NCBI RefSeq assembly: GCF_017874715.1
Contig: NZ_JAGGLR010000011.1
Coordinates: 299,774-363,773, forward strand
DNA length: 64,000 nucleotides
Source: Streptomyces iranensis
Lineage (GTDB): Bacteria; Actinomycetota; Actinomycetes; Streptomycetales; Streptomycetaceae
Direction: 5' to 3'
Position numbers and translations under genes: made by a program. The notes under the pieces are model-generated. The model was not told where the DNA came from. It was given only the letters and a program-made list of their open reading frames with translations, and did no database searches. Of the stretch, positions 8,681-16,934 are shown piece after piece; positions within the stretch are counted from its first letter, which is position 1, and each line of letters starts with the position of its first letter.

Positions 8681-9787
8681 ATGGACGACGCGGACACCTG
8701 GCGCGGTGCGACGGACCTCGCGCGGCGGCTGGTGCGGATCGACACCCGGGGCGGCCGGGAGGCACCGGCCGCCGCACTGGTGGCGGACCGGCTGGACGGC
8801 GCGGGGTTCGACGTCCGGGTCGAGGAGCCGATACCCGGCCGGGCCAACGTCATCGCCCGGTTCGGGCCCGCGGTCCCACGGATGCCGGTCACCTTCACCG
8901 GACACCTGGACACCGTGCCCGCCGACCCGTCGGGCTGGTCGTTCGACCCGATGAGCGGGGAGCTGCGCGACGGCCGGCTGCTCGGCCGCGGCAGCAGCGA
9001 TATGAAAGCGGGCGTGGCCTGCCAGGTCGAGGCGGCGATACGGGCCGTCCGGGAAAGCCCGCGGGACACCGCCGTACAGCTGATCTTCACCTTCGGCGAG
9101 GAGACCGGCTGCCATGGGGCCGAGGAGATCGACGCGGCGTCGCTCACCCCCACCGACCTGCTCATCGTGGCCGAGCCGACCGGCAACCGGACCGTCCTCG
9201 GCCACAAGGGCGTGCTGTGGCTCGCCGCGACGGCCCGTGGGGTCTCCGCGCACGGTTCCCGCCCGGAGCTGGGCCGTAACGCGATCGCCGCGCTCGCCGC
9301 CGCGGCGAGCAGGATCCACGGGCACCGTGACTGGCCGGTGAGCCCGACCCACGGCCCGGCCACGGTCAACATCGGCACGTTCCACGCGGGCGAGCAGCCC
9401 AACCTGGTGCCGGACCACGCCGAGATGCGGCTGGACGTGCGCACCGTTCCCGGCTTCGGACGGGACGAGGCGGTCGCGGAGATCGCCCGGCTGTGCGGCG
9501 ACGGCATCGCCCTCGAACAGCTGCTGGACCTGCCCGGCGTCGCCACCGACCCGTCGGCTGCCGCCGCCGCGCGGGAGATCCTGGCCCCCGGCTCCTCGGC
9601 CCGCCCGGCCGAGTACGCGACCTACTTCACCGACGCCTCGGTGCTGACCGGCCGGCTCGGCGATCCGGCGGTGGTGGTGTACGGACCGGGTGACCCGGAA
9701 CAGGCCCATGTCACCGATGAATCCTGCTCGCTGGCCGCCATGACCGAGTCCGCGGAGGCCATGCACCGGCTGCTGCGGCGCCGGTAG
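8681..9787 (+). CDS. M20-family metallo-amidohydrolase (ArgE/DapE/ACY1 type)
   Basis: A 368-residue di-zinc hydrolase. Metal and catalytic motifs: TFTGHLDTV (H75, D77), GRGSSDMKAG (D107), FGEETG (E140, E141) and the dimerisation-domain His in GVSAHGSRPE. M20 enzymes remove acyl or carbamoyl groups from amino acids or related amides. The ATG at 8681 has GAGGAGG 6 nt upstream; an alternative ATG at 8645 overlaps the repressor stop (ATGA). It is the second gene of the lacI transcript, so it is probably part of the same substrate-use system. Confidence 0.88.
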   Translation: MDDADTWRGATDLARRLVRIDTRGGREAPAAALVADRLDGAGFDVRVEEPIPGRANVIARFGPAVPRMPVTFTGHLDTVPADPSGWSFDPMSGELRDGRLLGRGSSDMKAGVACQVEAAIRAVRESPRDTAVQLIFTFGEETGCHGAEEIDAASLTPTDLLIVAEPTGNRTVLGHKGVLWLAATARGVSAHGSRPELGRNAIAALAAAASRIHGHRDWPVSPTHGPATVNIGTFHAGEQPNLVPDHAEMRLDVRTVPGFGRDEAVAEIARLCGDGIALEQLLDLPGVATDPSAAAAAREILAPGSSARPAEYATYFTDASVLTGRLGDPAVVVYGPGDPEQAHVTDESCSLAAMTESAEAMHRLLRRR

Positions 9788-10129
9788 TCCGACGCGCGCG
9801 GTGCTGTCCCGGGCCCGGGTCCGGAGACCGTCCCGACAGGTGCCGTGCGCTATACCCCGATCTTGTCGCGGTCGCCCGAACTCCAGGTAGCCGAACGCGC
9901 GTTGGTGGTCCAAGGAAAGACGCCCCGCTTCCCGCGGGGAGATGCGGGTGCAAGGTCTGCCCGGCGCTCAGAAGGCGAGCCCATCCCGCTTACGGGGTGG
10001 GCTCGTACGGTTTCACGGCGACGAGCGGGGCAAGGTCCACCGCGAAGCGCTGCCGGACTCAGAGGTGAGTACCACCGCCCGGCCCAACTTCTCGAACACG
10101 GTCCGTCATGACCGAAGTCCGTTGCCGCG
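9788..10129. other. gene-free stretch with stem-loops
   Basis: No credible coding frame is seen in these 342 bases. They hold two strong inverted repeats (9923-9939 and 9976-10005) and a CCCGGGCCCGGG palindrome-like run near 9810. It separates the catabolic locus from the rearranged zone and may contain terminators of the M20 and VOC genes or a structured RNA. Confidence 0.5.
9976..10005. terminator. 13-bp stem-loop, possible bidirectional terminator or structured RNA
   Basis: CGAGCCCATCCCG and CGGGGTGGGCTCG pair over 13 bp (one G-U) around a four-base CTTA loop. A smaller hairpin (CCCCGC ... GCGGGG, 9923-9939) lies just before it. It sits between the convergent M20 and VOC genes, which suits a terminator, but there is no U-tract. 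Confidence 0.4.
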
Positions 10130-10855
10130 CTACCTGGGCGTCAGCACGCAGAACTCGTTGCCGTCGGGATCAGCCATCGCCACCCGGCCGCCGGCCTCGC
10201 CCTGGCCGGTGTCGCTTCGAGTCGCCCCCAGGGAGAGCAGGCGCTCGACCTCTGCCTGCAGGTCAGCGTGGGCAGGTGGGGCGAGGTCAAAATGCAGCCG
10301 GTTTTCGCCCTTCTTCGGCGCTACCGGCGGACCGCCCCATGTGAACTTCGGACCGCCGTGCGGCGAGCGGATCGCGGTCTCCTGGTCCTGATCCCAGACC
10401 AACGGCCACCCCAGCGCTTCGCTCCAGAAGTACCCGACCGCCTGCGAACCATCGCAGGCCAGCGCTCCGATGAAGCCGCAGTCGGCAAGGAATTCGTTGC
10501 CCGGCTCGATGACGCAGAACTCGTTGCCCTCAGGGTCGGCCAGTACCACGTGCCCGTCCTCCGGGCGTTGGCCGACGTCGATGTGGCGTCCGCCGAGCGC
10601 CAGCGCCCTGGCCACCGTCTGCTGCTGGTCCTCCAGGGACGCACTCGTCAGATCGAAGTGCATCCGGTTCTGTCCCACCTTCTGCTTCTGGCTCGGAACA
10701 ACACGGATTCGGAACCCGGTGTCATCACTGGGCAACAGCGCGATGCCACCGTGGGGATCGTCGGCTGGCTCCCAACCCAGAACCCCGGACCAGAACTGCG
10801 CCAGACGCAGCGGTTGGCTCGCGCCGAAGCAGACCGCGAACACTTGAGAAGTCAT
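10130..10855 (-). CDS. VOC-superfamily (glyoxalase-like) protein, two tandem domains
   Basis: A 241-residue protein made of two glyoxalase-like halves of about 115 residues. Each ends in the same motif (VVLADPEGNEFCVIEP at the middle and VAMADPDGNEFCVLTP at the end), and each has an N/H-x-HFDL strand (RMHFDLTS, RLHFDLAP). Paired VOC modules form metal or ligand cavities used by lyases, dioxygenases and antibiotic-binding proteins; the exact role is unknown. The ATG at 10855 gives the usual MTSQVFAVCFGA start; an ATG 12 nt further upstream is also possible. It stands alone. Confidence 0.85.
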   Translation of the reverse strand: MTSQVFAVCFGASQPLRLAQFWSGVLGWEPADDPHGGIALLPSDDTGFRIRVVPSQKQKVGQNRMHFDLTSASLEDQQQTVARALALGGRHIDVGQRPEDGHVVLADPEGNEFCVIEPGNEFLADCGFIGALACDGSQAVGYFWSEALGWPLVWDQDQETAIRSPHGGPKFTWGGPPVAPKKGENRLHFDLAPPAHADLQAEVERLLSLGATRSDTGQGEAGGRVAMADPDGNEFCVLTPR

Positions 10856-10959
10856 GGCCCCGTGCATCTCCGATCCACTGACCGACCACTGTCGGCAAGG
10901 CACTTCGGCCCCGTGAGCGGAAGCCTAAGGGGAGGCGGGGGCCACCCGCAGTCGAGTTT

Positions 10960-11277
10960 TCACGCCGCCACAGCGAGCAGCGGGGCATGCAACATCGCGA
11001 CCACGACCAGATCGCCGCGCGCGCACGGCTCTTGCCTGAAGCCGAGCGATTGTTCAACGAATGCGTCGGCGGCGTCGAAGACGCCCCGGTCGCACGCTTC
11101 GACCTCGACCCCGCCAGCGAGAACTGCCGAATACGCCAAATGAGATGTCCTCGATGTAGTGGCAGATCGCGGCCTTGGAGATGCCAACCTATGCCGCCAC
11201 GTCCTTGAGCCGACCGCGGATATCCCTCGCTGCGTGAAGAGTCGGGCCGCTGCGTCGCGGATCTCTCGTCTCATCAA
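10960..11277 (-). pseudogene. TetR-family regulator, frameshifted remnant
   Basis: The start of a TetR gene is visible (REIRDAAARLFTQRG). The helix-turn-helix continues in another frame as GRLKDVAA, an in-frame TAG, then VGISKAAICHYIED, which is the typical TetR DNA-binding segment. The remaining reading frame returns to the first phase without further recognisable structure. At least one frameshift and one stop therefore separate the parts, and the protein cannot be functional. It lies just downstream of, and in the same direction as, the zinc-less oxidoreductase gene. Confidence 0.65.
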
Positions 11278-11360
11278 CGCTTGCCGGGTTCGCCCCAGGC
11301 GCGGGAGGTGACCAGCCGTTCATCAGTGGGGCCTCGCTCGCACGAGGCCCCACGACGGGA

Positions 11361-12290
11361 TCAGACGGTGAGGACGAGCTTGCCCTGGAGGTGACCGCCG
11401 TCGAGCAGCCGGTGCGCGTCGGCGACGCGCTCGAACGGGAACGTCTCCTGCACGTGAACCCGGAGCCTGCCCTGTTCGACGAGTTCGACGAGACCTCGCA
11501 GGGCGACCGGATCGGGGTCGACCGCGATACCGCTGAAGCGCATGCCGGCCGCCTCGTACTTGGCGATGAGCTCCGAATCCTCCTCGGCGACCGCCGTCAC
11601 CAGGTGACCGCCTGGGCGGAGCACTCCGAGCGACCGCTCGACGGTGTCGCCGCCGATCGTGTCGAGCACGACGTCGATGTCGCGGACCGACTCGGTGAAG
11701 TCGACCGCCGTGTAGTCGATCACCTCGTCGGCGCCGAACCCCTCGACGAACTTCCGCTTGCTCCCGCCGGCGGTCGCGATCACGTGCGCGCCGAGCGCTT
11801 TCGCGATCTGGACCGCGACATGGCCGACCCCGCCACCACCGCCGTGGACCAGGACGCGATCGCCCTCGGTCACGCCGCCGAGGTCGACGAGGCCCTGCCA
11901 CGCCGTAAGCCCGACGACCGGCAGCGCCGATGCCTCGACGTGCGAGAGCGACGCCGGCTTGGGTGCCAGATGCAACGCCGGCGCCGACACGACCTCGGCG
12001 TACGCGCTCGCCGCCCGTGGGAACAGCGGCATCCCGAACACCTCGTCGCCGGGCCTGAACCGCCACGTCTGCGGCGCCTCCTCGACCACGCCGCTGATGT
12101 CCCAGCCGAGGATGAACGGCGGCCGGCCGATCAGCGGGAACTCGCCGGCGCGCAGACGCGCCTCCAGCGGGTTCAGCCCGATCGCCTTGACGCGGACCAG
12201 AACCTCGGTCGGGAGGGGCTGGGGCTCGGGCGCGTCCACGATGGTGAGCACGTCGGGACCGCCGAGCGTCTGCTGGCTGATGACTCGCAT
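11361..12290 (-). CDS. NADP-dependent quinone oxidoreductase-like (zinc-independent MDR) enzyme
   Basis: A 309-residue medium-chain dehydrogenase/reductase: N-terminal GroES-like domain (EVLVRVKAIGLNPLEARLRAG, ILGWDISGVVEE) and a Rossmann domain with GGGGGVGHVAVQIAKALGA. The zinc-binding Cys and His set of alcohol dehydrogenases is absent, placing it in the quinone-oxidoreductase branch that reduces quinones, enones or similar electrophiles. The ATG at 12290 follows the family length. It is divergent from an HxlR-type regulator 90 bp away and is its most likely target. Confidence 0.9.
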   Translation of the reverse strand: MRVISQQTLGGPDVLTIVDAPEPQPLPTEVLVRVKAIGLNPLEARLRAGEFPLIGRPPFILGWDISGVVEEAPQTWRFRPGDEVFGMPLFPRAASAYAEVVSAPALHLAPKPASLSHVEASALPVVGLTAWQGLVDLGGVTEGDRVLVHGGGGGVGHVAVQIAKALGAHVIATAGGSKRKFVEGFGADEVIDYTAVDFTESVRDIDVVLDTIGGDTVERSLGVLRPGGHLVTAVAEEDSELIAKYEAAGMRFSGIAVDPDPVALRGLVELVEQGRLRVHVQETFPFERVADAHRLLDGGHLQGKLVLTV

Positions 12291-12347
12291 GACTCTCCTG
12301 GCTTTGGAGGGGGAGAGAACCCAGGCTAGGTTTCCGATAGGAACCAG

Positions 12348-12375
12348 CAGGTACCTCTGGCACAGGTACCTTTGG
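12348..12375. promoter_or_regulatory. tandem HxlR-type operator
   Basis: CAGGTACCTCTGG (12348-12360) and CAGGTACCTTTGG (12363-12375) are direct copies 15 bp apart, each containing the palindrome AGGTACCT. They lie in the divergent interval between the oxidoreductase and the HxlR gene, ending 4 bp before the regulator ATG. HxlR regulators such as HypR and YodB bind GTAC-containing repeats in this setting. Confidence 0.7.
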
Positions 12376-12379
12376 CGCC

Positions 12380-12760
12380 ATGAGCGGTTTCGGTCCCGGT
12401 GATGCCTTTCTCGCCGACTGTCCGGCGCGTCTGGCGGTCGAGCTGATCGCCGACAAGTGGACGGTGGTCGTGCTCTACGGCCTCAGCCAGGGCCCGGTGC
12501 GCCATGGCGAGCTGATCGAGCTGATCGGCGGCATCTCCCGCAAGATGCTCACCCAGACGCTCCGACGGCTCGAGGCGCACGGACTCATCCGCCGCCACGC
12601 CTATGCCGAGGTGCCGCCCCGCGTCGAGTACGAGCTCACCCCGCTCGGGGCGACGCTGATCGATCCGATCCACATGCTGACCGAGTGGGCGAGGGCGAAC
12701 GGCGACGCGGTGCTCGACGCGCTCGACGCGGGTCCCGAGCCGGTCGCCCATAGCGACTGA
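12380..12760 (+). CDS. HxlR-family winged-helix regulator
   Basis: A 126-residue MarR-like winged-helix protein with the HxlR hallmark CPARLAVELIADKW (Cys14), then GGISRKMLTQTLRRLEAHG as recognition helix and wing. The conserved N-terminal Cys is the redox or electrophile sensor in relatives controlling quinone reductases, which matches the divergent oxidoreductase. No Shine-Dalgarno sequence precedes the ATG and the operator ends 4 bp upstream, so the mRNA may be leaderless. Confidence 0.9.
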   Translation: MSGFGPGDAFLADCPARLAVELIADKWTVVVLYGLSQGPVRHGELIELIGGISRKMLTQTLRRLEAHGLIRRHAYAEVPPRVEYELTPLGATLIDPIHMLTEWARANGDAVLDALDAGPEPVAHSD

Positions 12761-12829
12761 GAGTGTCCTCTCGGCCGCTGCTCGGTAGCGGTGCACGAGG
12801 TCAGGCGCGTGGTCCACGGCGGACGGAAT

Positions 12830-13180
12830 TCACAGCCACCGCTGTGCGGCTTCGAAGCTGTCCCCGATACTTGTGTTGAACGCGACGGCGGCCTGGGGCG
12901 CATGGCGGCGGATCAGGTTCACGACCTGTTCGAAGAGCGGAAGCAATGGCTCGGCCTTGCGGATCCCGCCACCGACGACCACGACGTCCCACGGGTGCCT
13001 CGTCAGCGATTCGACGAGGGTGGACTCGGCCGAGTCGTCGAACACGACCACCGTCGCGGACGCGTCGATGCCGTGGTCGCCGAACCGGGCCAGCTCCGCG
13101 TCAAGAGCGGCGCGAAGAGCGTCCCCGTCGAGGCCGGGTATCGCTTGTGGATCGTAACCAACAACAAGTACAGAAGGCAT
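12830..13180 (-). CDS. conserved hypothetical protein, 116 aa
   Basis: A small soluble protein starting MPSVLVVGYDPQAIPGLDGDAL, with alternating beta strands and helices (ATVVVFDDSAESTLVESLTR, DVVVVGGGIR) and a C-terminal helix EAAQRWL. The fold looks Rossmann- or receiver-like, but there is no phosphoacceptor pattern or nucleotide motif that permits a function. Codon use is normal for the region. It lies alone between HxlR (convergent) and MerR (divergent). Confidence 0.65.
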   Translation of the reverse strand: MPSVLVVGYDPQAIPGLDGDALRAALDAELARFGDHGIDASATVVVFDDSAESTLVESLTRHPWDVVVVGGGIRKAEPLLPLFEQVVNLIRRHAPQAAVAFNTSIGDSFEAAQRWL

Positions 13181-13465
13181 GCGGGCAACCTACCGGGCCC
13201 GGCCCGCGCAAGATCCGCCGACGGCCTCTACGAGACGGTGTGCATTGCCGCGATGAAGGCGGACGAGGTCGCCGCCCGGGACACCTGTCGGCGGCCAGTT
13301 GGAATTCCCCCCCGGCGGCGGCCACTTGGTGGGGAGTTTTCTGGCCGCCGATGTCACTCTGCGTGTAAGGCCTCGCGGTCGGTCCCCCGGGTGGTGTGTT
13401 GTTGCACCTGCCGTAGCGGCATGTGGTGTCGTCGAGGTACCACAGCACGAAAGGCTCCGTCTGCG

Positions 13466-14308
13466 ATGTACCCCTCCATCACACCGCCCCGCCAGGTCAT
13501 GATCGGCGCTGCTGCCGCCTTCGCCGGGACCACCCCACGCGCTATCCGCCACTACCACCAGATCGGTCTGCTGCCGGAACCCGAGCGCGGTGGAGACGGC
13601 CGCCGCCGCTACGGCTACGACGACATGATCCGTCTGTTGTGGATCCGCAGGATGGCGGAGGTCGGCATCAGTCTGGACGACATGCGAGCTGCCTTCGACG
13701 AATCCGGGGACATCGAGGAGACCCTGGGCCGGCTGGAGGAATCCCTGGCTACCCAGGAGGCCGACATCAAACGTCAGCGCGCGGCCGTCGGGCGCCTGCG
13801 GGCTGTGGGCAGCCCGCAGGGCCTGCTCTCCGAGCTGGTGACGGATCGGCTCAGCCACCTGCCCCCTGGCGCATTGCGCACCTCCGACCTGGAGTCCCTG
13901 CTGGTCACGGAACGGATCTTCGGTCCGCTCGGCTCCGCAATACAGGCCAGCGTGTACATCGTGCTGGCCACCCATCCCGATCTACGGGCCGAGGAGGACC
14001 GTCTCGACGAGGCCGAGGCCGCCCTCGACGACGGCGTCGACCCCGATGACCCGCGCGTCGAGGAAATCGCCGTACAGCGATACACCCACCACATGGCCCT
14101 CATGCAGGCCATCACGGCAGCCGGGCTGGACACCGCCGATGACGAGCTCTTCGAGACCTACGACGCCGACCTGGCAGAGGAGGAGGACACGCGGATGGGC
14201 GCCGCGGAGGCGATCACCAAGATGCCCTACGACTTCTCTCCTGCCCGGCTGCGCTGCATGGAGCGCGTGGCACAACTCGTCGGCCAAGACGCCTGCGCAG
14301 ACAGTTGA
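13466..14308 (+). CDS. MerR-family transcriptional regulator
   Basis: A 280-residue regulator. The N-terminal winged HTH begins at about residue 13 (GAAAAFAGTTPRAIRHYHQIGLL, RRRYGYDDMIRLLWIRRM), followed by a coiled-coil-like helix (RLEESLATQEADIKRQRAAV) and a long C-terminal domain of about 170 residues rich in acidic helices. No metal-binding Cys cluster is visible, so a small-molecule or protein signal is more likely. ATG 13466 was preferred over 13499 because it gives a normal leader and GAAAGG lies upstream. Its target is not obvious; the following region was rearranged by the ISL3 insertion. Confidence 0.85.
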   Translation: MYPSITPPRQVMIGAAAAFAGTTPRAIRHYHQIGLLPEPERGGDGRRRYGYDDMIRLLWIRRMAEVGISLDDMRAAFDESGDIEETLGRLEESLATQEADIKRQRAAVGRLRAVGSPQGLLSELVTDRLSHLPPGALRTSDLESLLVTERIFGPLGSAIQASVYIVLATHPDLRAEEDRLDEAEAALDDGVDPDDPRVEEIAVQRYTHHMALMQAITAAGLDTADDELFETYDADLAEEEDTRMGAAEAITKMPYDFSPARLRCMERVAQLVGQDACADS

Positions 14309-14437
14309 TCGCCTGTGCCCGGTACCGACCTGGCCGGCATCCCATCGCGTCCACCTGTACGTGACCGGCCACATCAGGAACCGGTCAATCCGAAACCGAG
14401 AGTGACATCTCAACTGGCCGTACATGGGGATTCCGGA

Positions 14438-16106
14438 GGCTCTGTCGCGATTTTCGTGAAACTTGAGATGTCGATCTTGGCGGCTCGTGATCATTCCAGG
14501 TGTTCGTTGATGATCTGTTCGCCGTCCTCTTCCCGCACTTCGCCCTCTTGCACGTCGAGTTGATCCGGGCGACGGGCCGTACCGTCCGGATCCAGGCGCG
14601 AGGGCGGGAGCCGTCGGCGGTCTGTCCCGGCTGCGGCACGGTGTCGGAGCGGGTGCACAGCGGCTACGAGCGGAAGATGTCCGACACCGCGATATCGAAC
14701 CAGCAGACCGTCCTTCACCTGCGGGTTCGCCGGTTCTTCTGCGGCAGCTCGAACTGCCCGAAGAAGACGTTCGCCGAGCAGATCCCGGGGCTGACCTTCC
14801 GGCACGGCCGGTGCACTACGCTGTTACGCACCGTCCGGGAGGCCATCGCGCTGGCCCTCGGAGGCCGGGCCGGCGCCCGCCTCGCCGAGCTCCAGGAGAT
14901 CGCCGTCGGCAAGGACGCGATGCTGCGGCTCATCCGTGCCTTGCCCGACCCCGAGGTCGGCCGGGTGCGGGTCTTGGGCGTCGACGACTTCGCACTCAAG
15001 CGCGGCCACCACTACGGCACTGTTCTGATCGACATGGAAAACCGCAGGCCAGTGGGCCTGCTACCCGAACGCTCCGCCGACGCGCTGGCCGACTGGCTCA
15101 CCCGCCACCCGGGCGTCGAGGTCATCTGCCGTGACCGGGCCCGCTACTACGCCGAAGGCGCCGATCAGGGCGCTGCCGACGCGGTCCAGGTCGCTGATCG
15201 CTTTCATTTGTGGCAGAACCTGGGCGACGCCGCCGAGCGGCTCGTCGCCCGGCTCCGGCCGCAGTGGGTCCCGTCCCCGCCGGAGAAACCCGAGGTCACC
15301 GTGCCGGAGAAGCCCGAGGGACTGCGGGCCCAGCGCATCCGCGAACGTCACGCCGCGGTGCACGCGCTGATGGACAAGGGGATGAGCATCGGCGGCATCG
15401 TGGCCGAACTCCGTCTCGACCCGAAGACCGTCCGCAAGAACATGCGCGCAGCCACGGCGGACGAGCTGATCGGTGCCAGCCCCACCGGCAGGCAGAGCAG
15501 CCTCGACGGTCATGCCGCCTACCTCGCCGCCCGCTGGGCCGAGGGCTGCACCAGCACCAGCCGCCTCCACCGCGAACTCGCCGACCGCGGACTGACCGTC
15601 AGCGAACGGACCGTCCGCCGCTTCCTCCTGCGGCTCCAGGAGAACGCCAAACCCACCACCTGGCCGCCGGTCCCGAAGGTCCGGGAGGTGACCACCCTGA
15701 TCCTCACCCACCCCGACAACCGGCCCGAATCCGACCGCGTCGTCCTCAAGGAACTCCGCGACCGCAGCAGCGACTTGGACGCCGCCTGTCAGCTCGTCGC
15801 GCGGTTCGCCGAGATCCTCGTCCACCGTCAGGGCCGGGAAAAGCTCAAGCAGTGGACCGACGATGCCGAGCAGAGCCAGCACCCTGAGCTGCGAGGCTTC
15901 GCTTCTGGGCTCCGCAAGGATTGGGACGCGGTCATGGCCGGCCTCACCCTGCACTGGAACTCTGGCGCCGTCGAAGGCCACGTCAACCGCATCAAGATGC
16001 TGAAACGGCAGATGTTCGGCCGCGCGAAGCACGACCTCCTCCGCAAACGCGTACTCCTCACCCGATGAAGATCAACAAGAGGGATCACGGAAATCGCGAC
16101 AGAGCC
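14438..16106 (+). mobile_element. complete ISL3-family insertion sequence, 1669 bp
   Basis: Terminal inverted repeats of 21 bp match with one mismatch: left GGCTCTGTCGCGATTTTCGTG (14438-14458) and right CACGGAAATCGCGACAGAGCC (16086-16106). The element is flanked by an exact 8-bp target duplication ATTCCGGA (14430-14437 and 16107-16114), the length expected for ISL3. It carries one intact transposase gene and no passenger. The perfect duplication points to a recent insertion into non-coding DNA between MerR and a nucleotidyltransferase gene. Confidence 0.95.
14500..16068 (+). CDS. ISL3-family DDE transposase
   Basis: A 522-residue transposase. The N terminus has the ISL3 zinc-finger region (CPGCG near residue 47, then FFCGSSNCPKKTF), followed by the catalytic core with RVRVLGVDDFALKRGHHYG (first Asp) and the VQVADRFHLWQN segment (second Asp). 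A central HTH insertion (GMSIGGIVAELRLDPKTVRKN) precedes the C-terminal SGAVEGHVNRIKMLKRQMFG, with the catalytic Glu. Length and motifs are complete, so the element should be active. The GTG at 14500 starts 41 bp inside the left repeat. Confidence 0.95.
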   Translation: MFVDDLFAVLFPHFALLHVELIRATGRTVRIQARGREPSAVCPGCGTVSERVHSGYERKMSDTAISNQQTVLHLRVRRFFCGSSNCPKKTFAEQIPGLTFRHGRCTTLLRTVREAIALALGGRAGARLAELQEIAVGKDAMLRLIRALPDPEVGRVRVLGVDDFALKRGHHYGTVLIDMENRRPVGLLPERSADALADWLTRHPGVEVICRDRARYYAEGADQGAADAVQVADRFHLWQNLGDAAERLVARLRPQWVPSPPEKPEVTVPEKPEGLRAQRIRERHAAVHALMDKGMSIGGIVAELRLDPKTVRKNMRAATADELIGASPTGRQSSLDGHAAYLAARWAEGCTSTSRLHRELADRGLTVSERTVRRFLLRLQENAKPTTWPPVPKVREVTTLILTHPDNRPESDRVVLKELRDRSSDLDAACQLVARFAEILVHRQGREKLKQWTDDAEQSQHPELRGFASGLRKDWDAVMAGLTLHWNSGAVEGHVNRIKMLKRQMFGRAKHDLLRKRVLLTR

Positions 16107-16251
16107 ATTCCGGACTGGCCGCTGACAGACACCGGCGAGGGCGGGGGAGCGGGAGGTCGGTTCCGCGCTCCTGACGGCCTCTCGGCTCCCGTGTCCGATA
16201 CTGCTCGTGATCAATGGTGGTGTGCGTCGGCTCAAGGACAGCCAGGGAAGA

Positions 16252-16872
16252 ATGAGCGGCATGACACGTCTCCGGGGTCCGTTCGGCAGATGGGATCCCG
16301 CATCTCTGAGCGAGGTCGTCGCGAGGTTCTCCGGCTTGGAGTCCTGCTGGTGGGTAGCTGGGGGTTTCGCGATCGAGCTCGCGGTGGGCCGCCGGATCCG
16401 GAGCCATGGAGACTTCGATGTCCTGCTGCTGCGGCGTGACCAGCTCGTGGTCCAGCAGGCTCTGCCGGGCTGGCAATGGTGGGCCGCCGATCCGCCGGGA
16501 AGCCTGCGTCCGTGGGCGCCGGACGAGATCCTGTCCCTGGGGGTTCATGACATCTGGTGCCGAGCCGGGGCCGACGATCCATGGCGCATCCAGATCATGA
16601 TCGACGAGTCCCGCGGCCAGGAGTGGGTGTCACGGCGTGACCCTCGGGTGCGTAGGCCGATCAGCACGCTGGGGATGACCTCGGCTGACGGTGTTCCCTT
16701 TCTCGCCCCGGACGTGCAGCTCTACTACAAAGCCAAGACACCTCGGCCCAAGGACGAAGAGGACTTCGACGCCGTGCTGCCCGTGCTCACGGATCGGCAG
16801 CGACGCTGGCTCGTCGACGCGATCTCCAAGACGTACGGACCTCATCCCTGGATCAAGCGCCTGCAGGCGTAA
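16252..16872 (+). CDS. aminoglycoside-adenylyltransferase-like nucleotidyltransferase
   Basis: A 206-residue protein similar to the ANT(2'')-like family: CWWVAGGFAIELAVGRRIRSHGDFDVLLLRRDQ (residues about 30-62) contains the G-G and D-x-D metal-binding pattern, and DPWRIQIMIDE supplies a further acidic strand. Family members adenylate aminoglycosides or have unknown housekeeping roles. ATG 16252 was chosen because GGGAAG lies just upstream; a GTG at 16207 would add 15 residues. It sits alone 145 bp beyond the ISL3 element. Resistance activity is not demonstrated by sequence. Confidence 0.75.
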   Translation: MSGMTRLRGPFGRWDPASLSEVVARFSGLESCWWVAGGFAIELAVGRRIRSHGDFDVLLLRRDQLVVQQALPGWQWWAADPPGSLRPWAPDEILSLGVHDIWCRAGADDPWRIQIMIDESRGQEWVSRRDPRVRRPISTLGMTSADGVPFLAPDVQLYYKAKTPRPKDEEDFDAVLPVLTDRQRRWLVDAISKTYGPHPWIKRLQA

Positions 16873-16895
16873 CCCCAAGGCCGGTCCACCTGGCA

Positions 16896-16928
16896 GGTGC
16901 CTCACCGGTGCCTCACCGGTGCCTCACC
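16896..16928. repeat. three tandem copies of an 11-bp unit
   Basis: GGTGCCTCACC is repeated exactly three times directly after the nucleotidyltransferase gene. It marks the start of a decayed, non-coding stretch and could be replication slippage. Confidence 0.9.
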
Positions 16929-16934
16929 GGAGCC

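Noticed and set aside
14309..14437. Possible disrupted gene at the ISL3 insertion site
   Set aside because: Joining the flanks across the 8-bp duplication gives a short frame beginning MGIPDWPLTDTG with no family features; the site is probably intergenic.
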